A stretch of DNA of 64,000 nucleotides. Source: Pseudomonas schmalbachii (GTDB taxonomy: Bacteria > Pseudomonadota > Gammaproteobacteria > Pseudomonadales > Pseudomonadaceae). Under the pieces are notes generated by a model. The model worked only from the letters and a program-made list of their open reading frames with translations. It had not been told where the DNA came from and made no database searches. This document shows, in pieces, positions 16,436 through 25,560 of this stretch. Numbering within the stretch: position 1 is the stretch's first letter; each line of letters starts with the position of its first letter. The position numbers and the translations under genes are program-made. Location of the stretch: assembly GCF_017589465.1 (NCBI RefSeq), contig NZ_JAELYA010000011.1, positions 1 through 64,000 on the forward strand, given 5' to 3'.

Positions 16436-17347
16436 TCAGGCGCGCGCCGGCAGCAGGCCGCGCGGGCGCACCAGCAGCACCAGGGCCATGACGATGTAGG
16501 CGCTGGCGGAAATCAGGCCGGCGCCGAGGGCACCGGCGACTTCGGCGGGCAGCAGGCGGTCCAGCAGTTGCGGGATGTAGGCGCGGCCGAGGCCGTCGAC
16601 CATGCCGATCAGCAGGGCGCCGACCAGCGCGCCGCGCACCGAACCGACGCCGCCGACGACGATGACCACGAAGGTGGTGATCAGCACCTTCTCGCCCATG
16701 CCGATCTCCACCGACAGCAGCGGCGCCGCCATGAAGCCGGCGAGGCCGCAGAGCACGCAGCCGAAGACGAACACCAGGGTGTACAGGCGGGAGATGTTCA
16801 CCCCGAGGGCGCCGACCATCTCGTGGTCGTCGGCGCCGGCGCGGATCAGCATCCCGAGGCGGGTGTGGTTGATCAGCAGCCACATGCCGATCGCCACCAG
16901 CGCGCCGGCGCCGATGAACAGCAGGCGGCTGACCGGGTACATCAGCCCCGGCAGCACCTCGACGAAGGCGTTGTACCAGTCCGGGGTCGGCATGGCCGGT
17001 GGACTGCGGCCGAACAGCAGGGTGATCAGCTCGTTGCTGAAGAACACCACGGCGAGGGTGGCGAGCACCTGGTCCAGATGGTCGCGGTTGTACAGCCGGC
17101 GGATGATCCCGGTTTCGATCACCAGCCCGTACAGCGCCGCGCCGCACAGGGCGGCAAGGCCGCCGAGCCAGAACGAGCCGCTGGCGATGGCGGTGTAGGC
17201 GGCGCAGAACGCGCCGACCATGTAGAAGGCGCCGTGGGCCAGGTTGATGACACCCATGATGCCGAAGATCAGCGTCAGGCCCGAGGCCAGCAGAAACAGC
17301 AGCGCGCTGTACTGCAGGCCGTTGAGGATTTGTTCGAGCAACAGCAT
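16436..17347 (-). CDS. Branched-chain-type ABC transporter permease (LivH-like)
   Basis: 303 residues, about eight transmembrane helices. The N-terminal ILNGLQYSALLFLLASGLTLIFG and INLAHGAFYMVGAF segments are diagnostic of LivH permeases. It pairs with the LivM-like permease. Confidence 0.92.
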   Translation of the reverse strand: MLLLEQILNGLQYSALLFLLASGLTLIFGIMGVINLAHGAFYMVGAFCAAYTAIASGSFWLGGLAALCGAALYGLVIETGIIRRLYNRDHLDQVLATLAVVFFSNELITLLFGRSPPAMPTPDWYNAFVEVLPGLMYPVSRLLFIGAGALVAIGMWLLINHTRLGMLIRAGADDHEMVGALGVNISRLYTLVFVFGCVLCGLAGFMAAPLLSVEIGMGEKVLITTFVVIVVGGVGSVRGALVGALLIGMVDGLGRAYIPQLLDRLLPAEVAGALGAGLISASAYIVMALVLLVRPRGLLPARA

Positions 17348-17413
17348 GGCGATAGTCCTGCGAGGAATGCCCGCCGGCCTGGTGGCCGGCGGGCTGGCTG
17401 GAGCGGCGACGGA

Positions 17414-18577
17414 TTACAGCGCGCAGCGTGCGGCGTAGCTGTCGACCTGGGACTTGGCGATGGTCTTCACCGGCACTTCGGCGAGCTTGCCGCTGGCGTC
17501 GGCCTGCACGCGCAGCAGGTGCCAGTCGATCACCGCGTGCTGGTTGCTGGCGAAGCGGAAGTCGCCGCGCACCGAGTCGAAGCGTGCCTCGCGCAGGGCG
17601 GCGCGGAAGGCTCCGGCGTCCTTGAGGTTGCCGTTGGTGGCCTTGAGGGCTGAGCCGATCAGCCGCGCGGTGTCGTAGCCCTGGGCTGCGTACATGGTCG
17701 GCGCGCGGTGGTACTTGTCGTTGAAGGCCTTGATGAAGGCCTGGTTGGCCGGGTTGTCCGACTGCGGGTTCCAGCCGCTGACCACGTTGACGCCTTCGGC
17801 CACGCTGCCGGTGGCGGCGAGCATGCGCTCGTCCATGGAGAACACCGGCACCAGCATCGGGATGCTCCTGTTCAGGCCGGCGCTGCCGTACTGCTTGGCG
17901 AAGTTGATGCCGGCGCCGCCCGGATGGAACTGGAACACCGCGTCCGGCGCCAGCGAGCGCACGCGCGCCAGTTCGACGGAGAAGTCCAGCTGGTTGAGCT
18001 TGGTGTAGATCTCGGTGACTTCGCCCTTGAAGGTGCGCTTGAAGCCGGCCAGGGCGTCGCGTCCGGCCTGGTAGTTGGGCGCGAGGATGACCATCCTGCG
18101 GTAGCCCAGCTCGTTGGCGGCGACGCCGGCCATCTCGTGGGGCACGTCGTTCTGGTAGGACGCGGAGAAATAGTTGGCCTTGCACTGCTCGCCGGCCAGG
18201 TTGGACGGCGCGGCGTTGGCGCTGATGTAGAAACCGTCGTTGCGGGTGGCGCTGTTCACCACCGCGGCGAGCACGTTGGAGAACATCACGCCGGTGTAGA
18301 GGGAGATGCCGTCCAGGCTCATGCGGTCGACGATCTGCTTGCCGCGCGCGGGCTGCAGGCCGTCGTCCTCGACCACCAGTTCCACCGGGACGCCGCCGAG
18401 CTTGCCGCCTTCCTGCTCGATGGCCAGGCGGAAGGCGTCGCGGGCGTCCTCGCCGAGGTAGCCGGCGGGCGTGGACAGGGTGGTGATGAAGCCGATGCGC
18501 ACAGGGTCCTGTGCCAGGGCGGGGAGGGAAGAGGCCATTACGGCCCCGAGCAACGCAAGGGGGAGGGTCTTTTTCAT
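17414..18577 (-). CDS. Periplasmic substrate-binding protein of the HAAT importer (LivK/aromatic type)
   Basis: 387 residues. Signal peptide MKKTLPLALLGAVMASSLPALA, then QDPVRIGFITTLSTPAGYLG, typical of the type I periplasmic binding fold used by branched-chain amino acid, amide and aromatic-acid importers. Two internal Cys (in GEQCKANYF and at the C-terminus AARCAL) may form a disulfide. First gene of the importer. It lies 296 bp downstream of antC on the same strand with a family D repeat between, so it may be co-transcribed with antABC. Confidence 0.88.
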   Translation of the reverse strand: MKKTLPLALLGAVMASSLPALAQDPVRIGFITTLSTPAGYLGEDARDAFRLAIEQEGGKLGGVPVELVVEDDGLQPARGKQIVDRMSLDGISLYTGVMFSNVLAAVVNSATRNDGFYISANAAPSNLAGEQCKANYFSASYQNDVPHEMAGVAANELGYRRMVILAPNYQAGRDALAGFKRTFKGEVTEIYTKLNQLDFSVELARVRSLAPDAVFQFHPGGAGINFAKQYGSAGLNRSIPMLVPVFSMDERMLAATGSVAEGVNVVSGWNPQSDNPANQAFIKAFNDKYHRAPTMYAAQGYDTARLIGSALKATNGNLKDAGAFRAALREARFDSVRGDFRFASNQHAVIDWHLLRVQADASGKLAEVPVKTIAKSQVDSYAARCAL

Positions 18578-18696
18578 GATGCCGCCTTTTCTGTGCGATG
18601 CCGTGCGAGCGGCTCGCCGATTGTTATTGGAATTGCAGGGCAGTCGGGAAAGTCGGGGTGTTGCGGGTGGTGGTTCCTCTTGTTCGGGGGCATTTC

Positions 18697-18722
18697 ATCG
18701 CGGGCATGGTCCGCTCCTACGC
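18697..18722. repeat. Family B repeat, single arm
   Basis: TCGCGGGCATGGTCCGCTCC TACG, the right arm only, shortly before a family D element. Confidence 0.65.
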
Positions 18723-18742
18723 GAGCTTTGGCGCTGGGGGTT

Positions 18743-18862
18743 CCCTCACCCCAGCCCTCTCCCGGAGGGAGAGGGGGCAATACGGTGTTGGGAGATGTGC
18801 CGTGCCAGCCGGCAACATCGAGCCGTCCCCTCTCCCTTTGGGAGAGGGTTAGGGTGAGGGGG
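18743..18862. repeat. Family D long inverted repeat
   Basis: CCCTCACCCCAGCCCTCTCC ... GGGTTAGGGTGAGGG with a central CCGTGCCAGCCGGCAAC, as at 11341-11460. It lies between antC and the importer binding-protein gene and could attenuate readthrough. Confidence 0.85.
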
Positions 18863-18873
18863 AGGTATCAGGG

Positions 18874-19899
18874 TTACGTATTGCTCTCGGTGAACTTCTC
18901 GAAATACAGGTTGCCGTGGCCGAGCTGCTGGTCCTGCAGCCAGGTCTTCACCGACTCGACCATCGGCGGCGGGCCGCACAGGTACATGTCGAAGGGCGCC
19001 TCGCGCAGTTCCGTCGCGTCGAAATGCTCGGGCACGTAGCCGCGCTTGCCGTCCCACTGGCCGGCGTCGTCGCTGATCACCGGGGTGAAGCGGAAGCCGG
19101 GGATGCGCTCGGCGTAACCGGCGATGCGCTCCAGTTCGCAGAGGTCGGCGACCTGGCGCACGCCGTAGTACAGGTGCACCGGCTGGCCGCCGCCGCCTTT
19201 CTCGGCGATCTCGTCGAGCATGCCGAGGAAGGCCGAGAGGCCGGTGCCGCCGGCCACCAGCAGCAGCGGCTTGTCGATGTGGCGCATGTAGAAGGCGCCC
19301 AGCGGGGCTTCGAAGCGGATCTCGTCGCCGACCTTGCAGCGCTCGCGGATGTAGTTGCTCATCACCCCGTCCGGCAGCAGGCGGATGAGGAACTGCAGCC
19401 GGTTCTGCGGGTTCGGCCGGTTGGCGAAGGAATAGGAGCGCTTGTCGTCGGTGCCGGGCACCTGCAGGCGCGCGTACTGGCCGGGCAGGAAGTCCAGCTG
19501 CTGGCCGTCGACGCCGGCGTCCAGGTGGAGGATCGCGGTGGTCGGCGAGACCTGCTCGACGTGGGTGACCACGCCGTGTTCGTGCACCGGTTCGGCGGCG
19601 CTGCACAGCGACGAGTCGAAGTCGAAGTAGAACGACGCGTCGGATTGCACGCGGGTCTGGCAGGTGAGGATCTTGCGCTGCTCCAGGTCCTGCGGCGACA
19701 GGGCTTCCTCGTCGACGTAGTCCATCGCGTAGCGGCCGGACTCGCAGCGGCCCATGCAGGTGCCGCAGACGCCTTCGCGGCAGTCCAGGGGAATCTTGAT
19801 GCCGTTGCGCAGCGCGGCGTCGAGGAGGATTTCGTTGCCCTGCACGGGGAAGAACAGCGTCTTGCCGTCGGCAAAACTGAAGGCGACCTTGTGGTTCAT
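18874..19899 (-). CDS. antC: Anthranilate 1,2-dioxygenase reductase component
   Basis: 341 residues from the ATG at 19899, with GGAG upstream and 17 bp after antB. The N-terminal plant-type [2Fe-2S] ferredoxin domain has Cys40, Cys45, Cys48 and Cys80. It is followed by an FAD-binding domain (YARLQVPGTDDKRSYSFANR) and an NAD-binding domain (LLVAGGTGLSAFLGML). It passes electrons from NADH to the AntAB oxygenase. Length and architecture match AntC/BenC. The call as antC rather than benC rests on AntA similarity, the 163-residue small subunit, and the divergent AntR-like regulator. Confidence 0.9.
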   Translation of the reverse strand: MNHKVAFSFADGKTLFFPVQGNEILLDAALRNGIKIPLDCREGVCGTCMGRCESGRYAMDYVDEEALSPQDLEQRKILTCQTRVQSDASFYFDFDSSLCSAAEPVHEHGVVTHVEQVSPTTAILHLDAGVDGQQLDFLPGQYARLQVPGTDDKRSYSFANRPNPQNRLQFLIRLLPDGVMSNYIRERCKVGDEIRFEAPLGAFYMRHIDKPLLLVAGGTGLSAFLGMLDEIAEKGGGGQPVHLYYGVRQVADLCELERIAGYAERIPGFRFTPVISDDAGQWDGKRGYVPEHFDATELREAPFDMYLCGPPPMVESVKTWLQDQQLGHGNLYFEKFTESNT

Positions 19900-19916
19900 G
19901 GGTGCTACTCCGCCCG

Positions 19917-20408
19917 TCACAGATGGTAGAAATCGAGCACCGAGTTGATGGTGTCGTTGAGCAACAGGGTGTGCTTGCGGGTGATCTTCCAGCTCTCGCC
20001 GGTGGGCCGCAGGTGGTAGGTGGCGTGGCCGAAGAATTGCTCGGCGGCGCCCAGGCGGTAGTACAGGGTGTGCCAGCTGGCGCGTACTTCCAGCTCGCCG
20101 CCGTCACGCTCGGCGATGCGCACGTTGCTGATCTGGTGCAGGGTGCGCGGCATCGGCACGGTGGAGGCGGCCTTGCCGGTGCGGATGCGGAACACCCGGT
20201 CCTCCAGGCCGCCGCGGTTGGAGTAGTAGATCAGCGACATGCCGCGCTTCGGGTCGGTGGTGTAGGTGTGCTCGGAGTCCCACTGCGGCAGGTGGAATTC
20301 GCAGTTCTCGTCGAACAGGTCGAGGTAGGCGTCCCAGTCCTGGGCGTCGCACAGCTCGGACTTGCGGAAGAGGAACTGCTCGATCTGGTGTTGCAGCTGC
20401 GGATTCAT
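19917..20408 (-). CDS. antB: Anthranilate 1,2-dioxygenase small (beta) subunit
   Basis: 163 residues from the ATG at 20408, which overlaps the antA stop codon (ATGA) and has AGGAGGTGCAGGC just upstream. It belongs to the ring-hydroxylating dioxygenase beta-subunit family, a cone-shaped SnoaL-like fold with a structural role. The motif FLFRKSELCDAQDWDAYLDLF is typical. Part of the antABC operon. Confidence 0.92.
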   Translation of the reverse strand: MNPQLQHQIEQFLFRKSELCDAQDWDAYLDLFDENCEFHLPQWDSEHTYTTDPKRGMSLIYYSNRGGLEDRVFRIRTGKAASTVPMPRTLHQISNVRIAERDGGELEVRASWHTLYYRLGAAEQFFGHATYHLRPTGESWKITRKHTLLLNDTINSVLDFYHL

Positions 20409-21799
20409 GCCTGCACCTCCTGCAGTTTCAGGGCTTTCCGGTCCAGGCCATCGAGCAGGAAGCGCTGCCAGTTGGCGTGCTGGTTGACGTACAGGCCTTC
20501 GTGGGTGAATTCGGTGCCGGTCAGCGCCGGGGCGATGCCGAGGGTCTGGCTGTTCGGCGTGACGCCAGTGACCCACTTGTCATAACCGCGGGAGATGTCG
20601 CTCCAGCGCTCCAGGCGACCCTGGAAGCCGCGCTGCTGCTCGCGGAACTCCACCAGGTCGTCGGGCGTGCCCATGCCGGAGACGTTGAAGAAATCCTCGA
20701 ACTGGCGGATGCGGCTTTCGCGGTCCTTGTCCGATTCGCCCTTCACGCCGATGCACTGGCTGATGATCTCGGTCTTGTTCCAGGCCACCGGGCGCACGAT
20801 GCGCAGCTGCGAGCTGATCTGGTCCATGAAGAACAGGCTGGGGTAGATGTTCAGGTTGCGCAGGCGGTGCATCATCCACTCGGCCTTGCCCTGGCCGAAT
20901 TCCTCCACCAGGCGCGGCATGACGGTGGCGTAGCCGGGGCGCACGGTGGGGTTGGGCATGTCGCTGAACAGCACGCTGTGGCCGTTGGCGAAGGAGAACC
21001 AGCCGTCGTCGGTCTGCGCGTCGCCGGCGCCGAGCTTGCTGTAGTCGAGGGTGTCGCTGGTGGCGCCTTTCTCGGCGTTGACCTGCTGGCGGTGCTGCAC
21101 GGTGGCCACGTAGTTGTAGTGCACGGTACTGACGTGATAGCCGTCCAGGCCGTTCTCGTTCTGCAGCTTCCAGTTGCCGTCGAAGGTGTAGGTGGACTTG
21201 CCGGGCAGCACTTCCAGCTCACCGGTGGGCGACTGGGCGACCATCATGTCGAAGAACACCCGGGCGTCGCCGAGGAAGTCTTCCAGGCTGTCGCTGGCGG
21301 CGGTGTCCAGGCTGATGAAGACGAAGCCCTTGTAGCTTTCGATGCGCGCCTTCTTCAGGCCGCGGGTGGCCTTGTCGAAGCCTTCCGGATATTCGCCCGG
21401 CGCCTTGACCTTCACCAGGCGGCCGTCGCTCTTGTAGCACCAGGCGTGGAACGGGCAGGTGAAGGTGGACTGGTTGCCCTTGCCGACGCGGGTGAGGGTG
21501 GCGCCGCGGTGCTGGCAGGCGTTGACCAGCGCGTGCAGCTGGCCGTTGCCGTCGCGGGTGATGATCATCGGCTGGCGGCCGGCGCGCATGGTCATGAAGT
21601 CGTTCGGGTTGGCGATCTCGCTCTCATGGCAGGCGTAGATCCACTGCTTCTCGAAGATCAGCTCCATTTCGAGATCGAAGAGTTCCGGCTCGGTGAACAT
21701 GTCCCGGGCGATGCGGTAGACGCCTTCGACAGGGCGGAAGTCCAGGCAACCGCTGATGTATTCCTTCCACTGCGCGACGCTTCTCGTTGAGTTGTTCAT
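20405..21799 (-). CDS. antA: Anthranilate 1,2-dioxygenase large (alpha) subunit
   Basis: 464 residues. The Rieske [2Fe-2S] centre has Cys95-x-His97 (CQHRG) and Cys115-x2-His118 (CPFHAWCY). The mononuclear iron ligands are His222 and His227 in GLDGYHVSTVHYNY, with the bridging Asp219. The sequence closely resembles Pseudomonas AntA, including MFTEPELFDLEMELIFEK. It converts anthranilate to catechol with release of ammonia and CO2. First gene of antABC and divergent from the AraC-type regulator. The 373-bp region upstream holds direct repeats at 22036-22067, candidate activator sites. Confidence 0.93.
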   Translation of the reverse strand: MNNSTRSVAQWKEYISGCLDFRPVEGVYRIARDMFTEPELFDLEMELIFEKQWIYACHESEIANPNDFMTMRAGRQPMIITRDGNGQLHALVNACQHRGATLTRVGKGNQSTFTCPFHAWCYKSDGRLVKVKAPGEYPEGFDKATRGLKKARIESYKGFVFISLDTAASDSLEDFLGDARVFFDMMVAQSPTGELEVLPGKSTYTFDGNWKLQNENGLDGYHVSTVHYNYVATVQHRQQVNAEKGATSDTLDYSKLGAGDAQTDDGWFSFANGHSVLFSDMPNPTVRPGYATVMPRLVEEFGQGKAEWMMHRLRNLNIYPSLFFMDQISSQLRIVRPVAWNKTEIISQCIGVKGESDKDRESRIRQFEDFFNVSGMGTPDDLVEFREQQRGFQGRLERWSDISRGYDKWVTGVTPNSQTLGIAPALTGTEFTHEGLYVNQHANWQRFLLDGLDRKALKLQEVQA

Positions 21800-22172
21800 T
21801 TTCTTGTACCTCCCACATCGGGCGAATCGGTTGGAGGCATTAAATGGATCGGCGCGTATTCCGGTCTATCCGCTTAGTTGGCGAAGGCAGTCCGCAAATT
21901 TGGCGCTGCTTCTATTGGCGCAGGCGGCGGTTTCCGGGGGGTAACACGGATGGGTAGAAAGCGCACAGCGTGGGGCGCGCGGCGCACCGTTGCGGAGCGA
22001 CGGCAGGCAGCGAGAGCGGGAGCGGGGCGGCCATTTATCCGGAAAATCGACGAACGCTATCCGGAAATTCCGGGTTGGGCCTTATCGTGTAGGCAGCGGC
22101 CCGAACCTTGCCTTTTGATATGTCATGCGCCGTCAGAGCGCGAATTAAAACTACCGTGTCGAGCGTTGCCAG
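21800..22172. other. antA / antR divergent control region
   Basis: A 373-bp region between divergent genes. The notable signal is the pair of TATCCGGAAA direct repeats at 22036-22045 and 22058-22067. No other gene is seen. Confidence 0.6.
22036..22067 (-). promoter_or_regulatory. Direct repeats, candidate AntR sites
   Basis: TATCCGGAAA occurs twice with a 22-bp start-to-start distance. On the strand leading to antA they read TTTCCGGATA and contain GGATA, compatible with the GGNTA half of XylS/BenR-type sites. Two same-face direct repeats are the usual architecture for AraC/XylS activators. Binding by AntR is inferred. Confidence 0.55.
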
Positions 22173-23165
22173 ATGAGTACGAAACCCGTGGTCCCGTTCC
22201 GCGATATCCACGCCGATCTTTTCGACGTGGCCGGTGCCCGCTCGTGGATGTCGAGCATTTGCGGGCCGCACATGCTGAATGCCAGCCATCCCGCCGATAT
22301 CCAGTTCCGCCACAGCGGCAACGTGCTGAAGTCGATGTCCACCACCCTCGGCTGCATCGAGTACGGCACCGACGTGACCATCGGCATCGTCGAGGTCGAC
22401 AGCTTCAACAGCTACAGCCTGAGCCTGCCGCTGCACGGCGAGCAGGAGCTGAGCAAGGGCGGCGTGCACCTGCGCTCCGATCCCGGCCGCGGCGTGATCG
22501 TCTCGCCCAACGAGCCGCAGGAGCTGAACATCGCCGGCGACTGCCGCAAGCTGCAGGTGGTGATCACCCGCACCGCCATGCACAAGACCCTGGAGGAAAT
22601 GCTCCAGCGGCCCATCGACAAGCCGCTGCGCTTCGATCCGGAAATGGACGCACTGAACGGCGCGACCGCGTCCTGGTGGCGCATGGCCAAGCACTTCATC
22701 GACGAGATGGAGCACAGCGACCTGTACGGCCAGCTGTTCTTCACCCGCGATCTGGAGCGTGCGCTGATCAAGGGGCTGATCCTCGCCCAGCCGAACAACT
22801 ACTCCGACGCATTGCGCCAGAGCCTCGGCGTGAAGCCGCCGCACTACCTGCTGCGGGCCCGCGAGTTCATCCACGCCAACGCCCGCGAGGCGCTGTGCCT
22901 GGAGGATATCGAGAATGCCGCGGGGGTCTCGCGCTTCAAGCTGTTCGATGGCTTCAAGCGCTACTTCGGCCTGTCGCCGATGGCCTACCTGAAGAACCAC
23001 CGCCTGACCGTCGTGCGCCAGGAAATCCTCGAAAGCGGCGCCAGCCGCAACATCTCCGAGATCGCCATGAGCTGGGGCTTCACCCACCTCGGCCGCTTCG
23101 CCAGCGAGTACCGCAAGTTGTTCGACGAGACGCCCAGCGTTACGCAGCAGCGGAGCAGGGGATAA
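22173..23165 (+). CDS. antR: AraC/XylS-family activator of antABC
   Basis: 330 residues. The N-terminal cupin-like sensor domain (about 1-200) is followed by two helix-turn-helix motifs (about 225-325) with ALCLEDIENAAGVSRFKLFDGFKRYFGLSP and ISEIAMSWGFTHLGRFASEYRKLFDETPS. It is divergent from antA, as in P. aeruginosa, where AntR activates antABC in response to anthranilate. Length agrees with AntR. The ribosome binding site before the ATG at 22173 is weak. Confidence 0.87.
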   Translation: MSTKPVVPFRDIHADLFDVAGARSWMSSICGPHMLNASHPADIQFRHSGNVLKSMSTTLGCIEYGTDVTIGIVEVDSFNSYSLSLPLHGEQELSKGGVHLRSDPGRGVIVSPNEPQELNIAGDCRKLQVVITRTAMHKTLEEMLQRPIDKPLRFDPEMDALNGATASWWRMAKHFIDEMEHSDLYGQLFFTRDLERALIKGLILAQPNNYSDALRQSLGVKPPHYLLRAREFIHANAREALCLEDIENAAGVSRFKLFDGFKRYFGLSPMAYLKNHRLTVVRQEILESGASRNISEIAMSWGFTHLGRFASEYRKLFDETPSVTQQRSRG

Positions 23166-23204
23166 GCGAGTAGCGCGTAGGGTGGGTGCGCCATCGTTTG
23201 GAAT

Positions 23205-23253
23205 AAAAAAACCGTACCAGCCGAGGTTCTGAGCGTGCCCGGCTGATACGGTT
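23205..23253 (-). terminator. Rho-independent terminator of the guaD operon
   Basis: On the minus strand CGTATCAGCCG and CGGCTGGTACG form a long stem followed by seven T residues. It lies beyond the family A repeat that follows guaD. The T-run is on the minus strand only. Confidence 0.8.
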
Positions 23254-23271
23254 GAAACTGAGCGTAGCTCC

Positions 23272-23354
23272 CGTAGGTTGGCGCTGAACGCAGTGAAGCC
23301 CAACGACTGCTGAAGCCGGCAATGTTGGGCTTCGCAGGCTCAGCGCCAACCTAC
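23272..23354. repeat. Family A palindromic repeat
   Basis: CGTAGGTTGGCGCTGAACGC ... CAGCGCCAACCTAC, placed between the guaD stop codon and its terminator. Confidence 0.9.
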
Positions 23355-23359
23355 TGTCA

Positions 23360-24664
23360 TCAATCGCGGCGGTGCACCGAGCGGCCGGCGGCGAAGGTTT
23401 CCTTCACCGTGCGGTCGTCGCCGAGCATGATCAGCGCGAAGAGTTTTTCCTCCAGGTCACGGGCCTGACGCAGGCGGTATTCCAGCAGCGGGGTGGCGTG
23501 CTGGTCGAGGACCACGAAGTCCGCCTCGTTGCCCACGGCGAAGCTGCCGATCTTGTCGTCCAGCTCCAGCGCGCGGGCGCCGCCGAGGGTCGCCAGGTAC
23601 AGCGACTTGAACGGATCGAGCTTGATGCCCTGCAACTGCATGACCTTGTACGCCTCGTTCAGCGACTGCAGTTGCGAGAAGCTGGTGCCGGCGCCGACGT
23701 CCGTACCCAGGCCGACCTTGACCTTGTGCTTCTCCAGCTTCGCCAGATCGAACAGGCCGCTGCCGAGGAACAGGTTGGAAGTCGGGCAGAACGCCACCGC
23801 CGAGCCGGTCTCGGAGAGGCGCTGGCATTCGCCATCGCACAGATGCACGCCGTGGGCGAACACCGAGCGCGGGCCGAGCAGGCCATGGTGGTCGTAGACA
23901 TCCAGGTAGCCGCTGCGCTCCGGGAATAGCTCCTTGACCCACTCGATCTCCTTGCGGTTCTCCGACAGGTGCGTGTGCAGGTACACGCCCGGATGCTCCC
24001 TGAGCAGGCGGCCGGCGGCGTCGAGCTGCTCGGGCGTGCTGGTCGGGGCGAAGCGCGGGGTCACCGCATAGAGCAGGCGGCCCTTGCCGTGCCAGCGCTG
24101 GATCAATGCCTTGCTGTCGCGGTAGCTGGTCTCGGCGGTGTCGGTCAGGTAGTCCGGCGCGTTGCGGTCCATCATCACCTTGCCGGCGATCATCCGCAGG
24201 TCGAGCTTCTCGGCGGCGGAGAAGAACGCATCCACCGACTGCGGATGCACGCTGCCGAACACCAGCGCGGTGGTGGTGCCGTTGCGCAGCAGCTCCTTGA
24301 GGAAGATGCCGGCGACATCGGCGGCATGTGCCGGGTCGGCGAACTGGCGCTCGGTGGGGAAGGTGTAGGTGTTCAGCCAGTCCAGCAGCTGCTCGCCGTA
24401 GGAGGCGATCATGCCGGTCTGCGGGTAGTGGATATGGGTGTCGATGAAGCCGGGGACGATCAGCGCGTCGGCGTACTCGACCACTTCCACACCGCACACG
24501 CCCGGCAGCAGGTCGGCGGCATGGCCGACATTGACGATCTTGCCATCCTCGACGACCAGCAGGCCGTCTTCGAAGTATTCGTAGGAGTGCTTCGCGCCCA
24601 CTTCGGCGGGGTCGGCGATGCTGTGCAGAATGGCGGCGCGATAGGCTTTGACTGAACTGCTCAT
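23360..24664 (-). CDS. guaD: Guanine deaminase
   Basis: 434 residues from the ATG at 24664. An amidohydrolase-fold metalloenzyme converting guanine to xanthine and ammonia. Metal-binding HIH in PGFIDTHIHYPQTG, then HTHLSE, and the conserved GLGTDVGAGTS segment with the active-site Asp. Length equals the P. aeruginosa enzyme. It lies 13 bp downstream of xdhC in a guanine-xanthine-urate operon (order xdhA, xdhB, xdhC, guaD). Confidence 0.94.
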   Translation of the reverse strand: MSSSVKAYRAAILHSIADPAEVGAKHSYEYFEDGLLVVEDGKIVNVGHAADLLPGVCGVEVVEYADALIVPGFIDTHIHYPQTGMIASYGEQLLDWLNTYTFPTERQFADPAHAADVAGIFLKELLRNGTTTALVFGSVHPQSVDAFFSAAEKLDLRMIAGKVMMDRNAPDYLTDTAETSYRDSKALIQRWHGKGRLLYAVTPRFAPTSTPEQLDAAGRLLREHPGVYLHTHLSENRKEIEWVKELFPERSGYLDVYDHHGLLGPRSVFAHGVHLCDGECQRLSETGSAVAFCPTSNLFLGSGLFDLAKLEKHKVKVGLGTDVGAGTSFSQLQSLNEAYKVMQLQGIKLDPFKSLYLATLGGARALELDDKIGSFAVGNEADFVVLDQHATPLLEYRLRQARDLEEKLFALIMLGDDRTVKETFAAGRSVHRRD

Positions 24665-24677
24665 ATCGATCTCTTCA

Positions 24678-25511
24678 TTAGGTCCGCGTAGGTTGCTGTG
24701 CGCGGCGTGATTCGGGGACCAGCCGGGGCACGTTGGATTTCTCGCCAAAATTGGCGTTGTAGGTGGCGATCACCTCGCCGGCGATGGACACGGCGATCTC
24801 CACGGGCAGCTTGCCTTTCACTTCGGCGATGCCCATCGGGCAGCGCATGCGCTGCACGGTCTCGCCGGCGAAGCCGCGTTCGCGCAGGCGGTGCTCGAAC
24901 TTGACGCGCTTGGTCTTCGAGCCGATCAGGCCGAAGTAGGCGAAGTCGTCGCGCTTGAGGATTTCGGCGGTCAGTTCCAGGTCCAGTTGGTGATTATGGG
25001 TCATGACGATGTAGTAGCTGCCGGCGGGCAGGTTCTCCACCTCGTCGACCACCTCTTCATTGACGATCCTGTTGACCCCGGCCGGGATGGCTTCCGGGAA
25101 CTCGTTCTCCCGCGAGTCGATCCAGCTCACCTTGCACGGCAGGCTGGCGAGCAGCGGCACCAGGGCACGGCCGACGTGGCCGGCGCCGAACACGGCGATA
25201 TGCGCCTGCGGCTGGCCGAGCGGTTCGAACAGCAGCACCGTGGCGCCGCCGCAGCACTGGCCGAGGCTGGCGCCCAGGCTGAAGCGCTCCAGGCGGGTGT
25301 CGCGGCTGCGCTCGGCGAGCATCTCGCGGGCGATCTTCATCGCCTTATATTCCAGATGACCGCCTCCGATGGTTTCGTACAGTGCGTCGGCGCTGACCAC
25401 CATCTTCGATCCGGCATTGCGCGGGGTGGAGCCGCGCTCCTCGATGATGGTCACCAGCACGCAGGGCTCGCCGCGTTGCTGCAGGTCGGCAAGGGCGTTG
25501 ATCCAGCTCAT
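24678..25511 (-). CDS. xdhC: Xanthine dehydrogenase accessory protein XdhC
   Basis: 277 residues from the ATG at 25511. XdhC binds the molybdenum cofactor, promotes its sulfuration and inserts it into XdhB. The paired Cys in SLGQCCGGATVLLFEP and a Rossmann-type GAGHVGRALVPLLA segment are family hallmarks. Same operon as xdhAB; a 60-bp family C palindrome (25561-25620) lies between xdhB and xdhC. Confidence 0.93.
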   Translation of the reverse strand: MSWINALADLQQRGEPCVLVTIIEERGSTPRNAGSKMVVSADALYETIGGGHLEYKAMKIAREMLAERSRDTRLERFSLGASLGQCCGGATVLLFEPLGQPQAHIAVFGAGHVGRALVPLLASLPCKVSWIDSRENEFPEAIPAGVNRIVNEEVVDEVENLPAGSYYIVMTHNHQLDLELTAEILKRDDFAYFGLIGSKTKRVKFEHRLRERGFAGETVQRMRCPMGIAEVKGKLPVEIAVSIAGEVIATYNANFGEKSNVPRLVPESRRAQQPTRT

Positions 25512-25560
25512 GTCGTCAACCTCGGTGGGTTTGCACGGGGCACGTTTGTTCGTTGCGTTG

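Noticed and set aside
13974..18577. Leucine/isoleucine/valine importer (true LivFGHMK)
   Set aside because: The family assignment is right, but the gene context (antABC and an arylformamidase-like hydrolase) argues for another substrate, so liv gene symbols were not assigned.
21878..23173. Open frame overlapping antR in another plus frame
   Set aside because: The translation is low-complexity Arg/Pro-rich and out of frame with the clear AraC-family protein.
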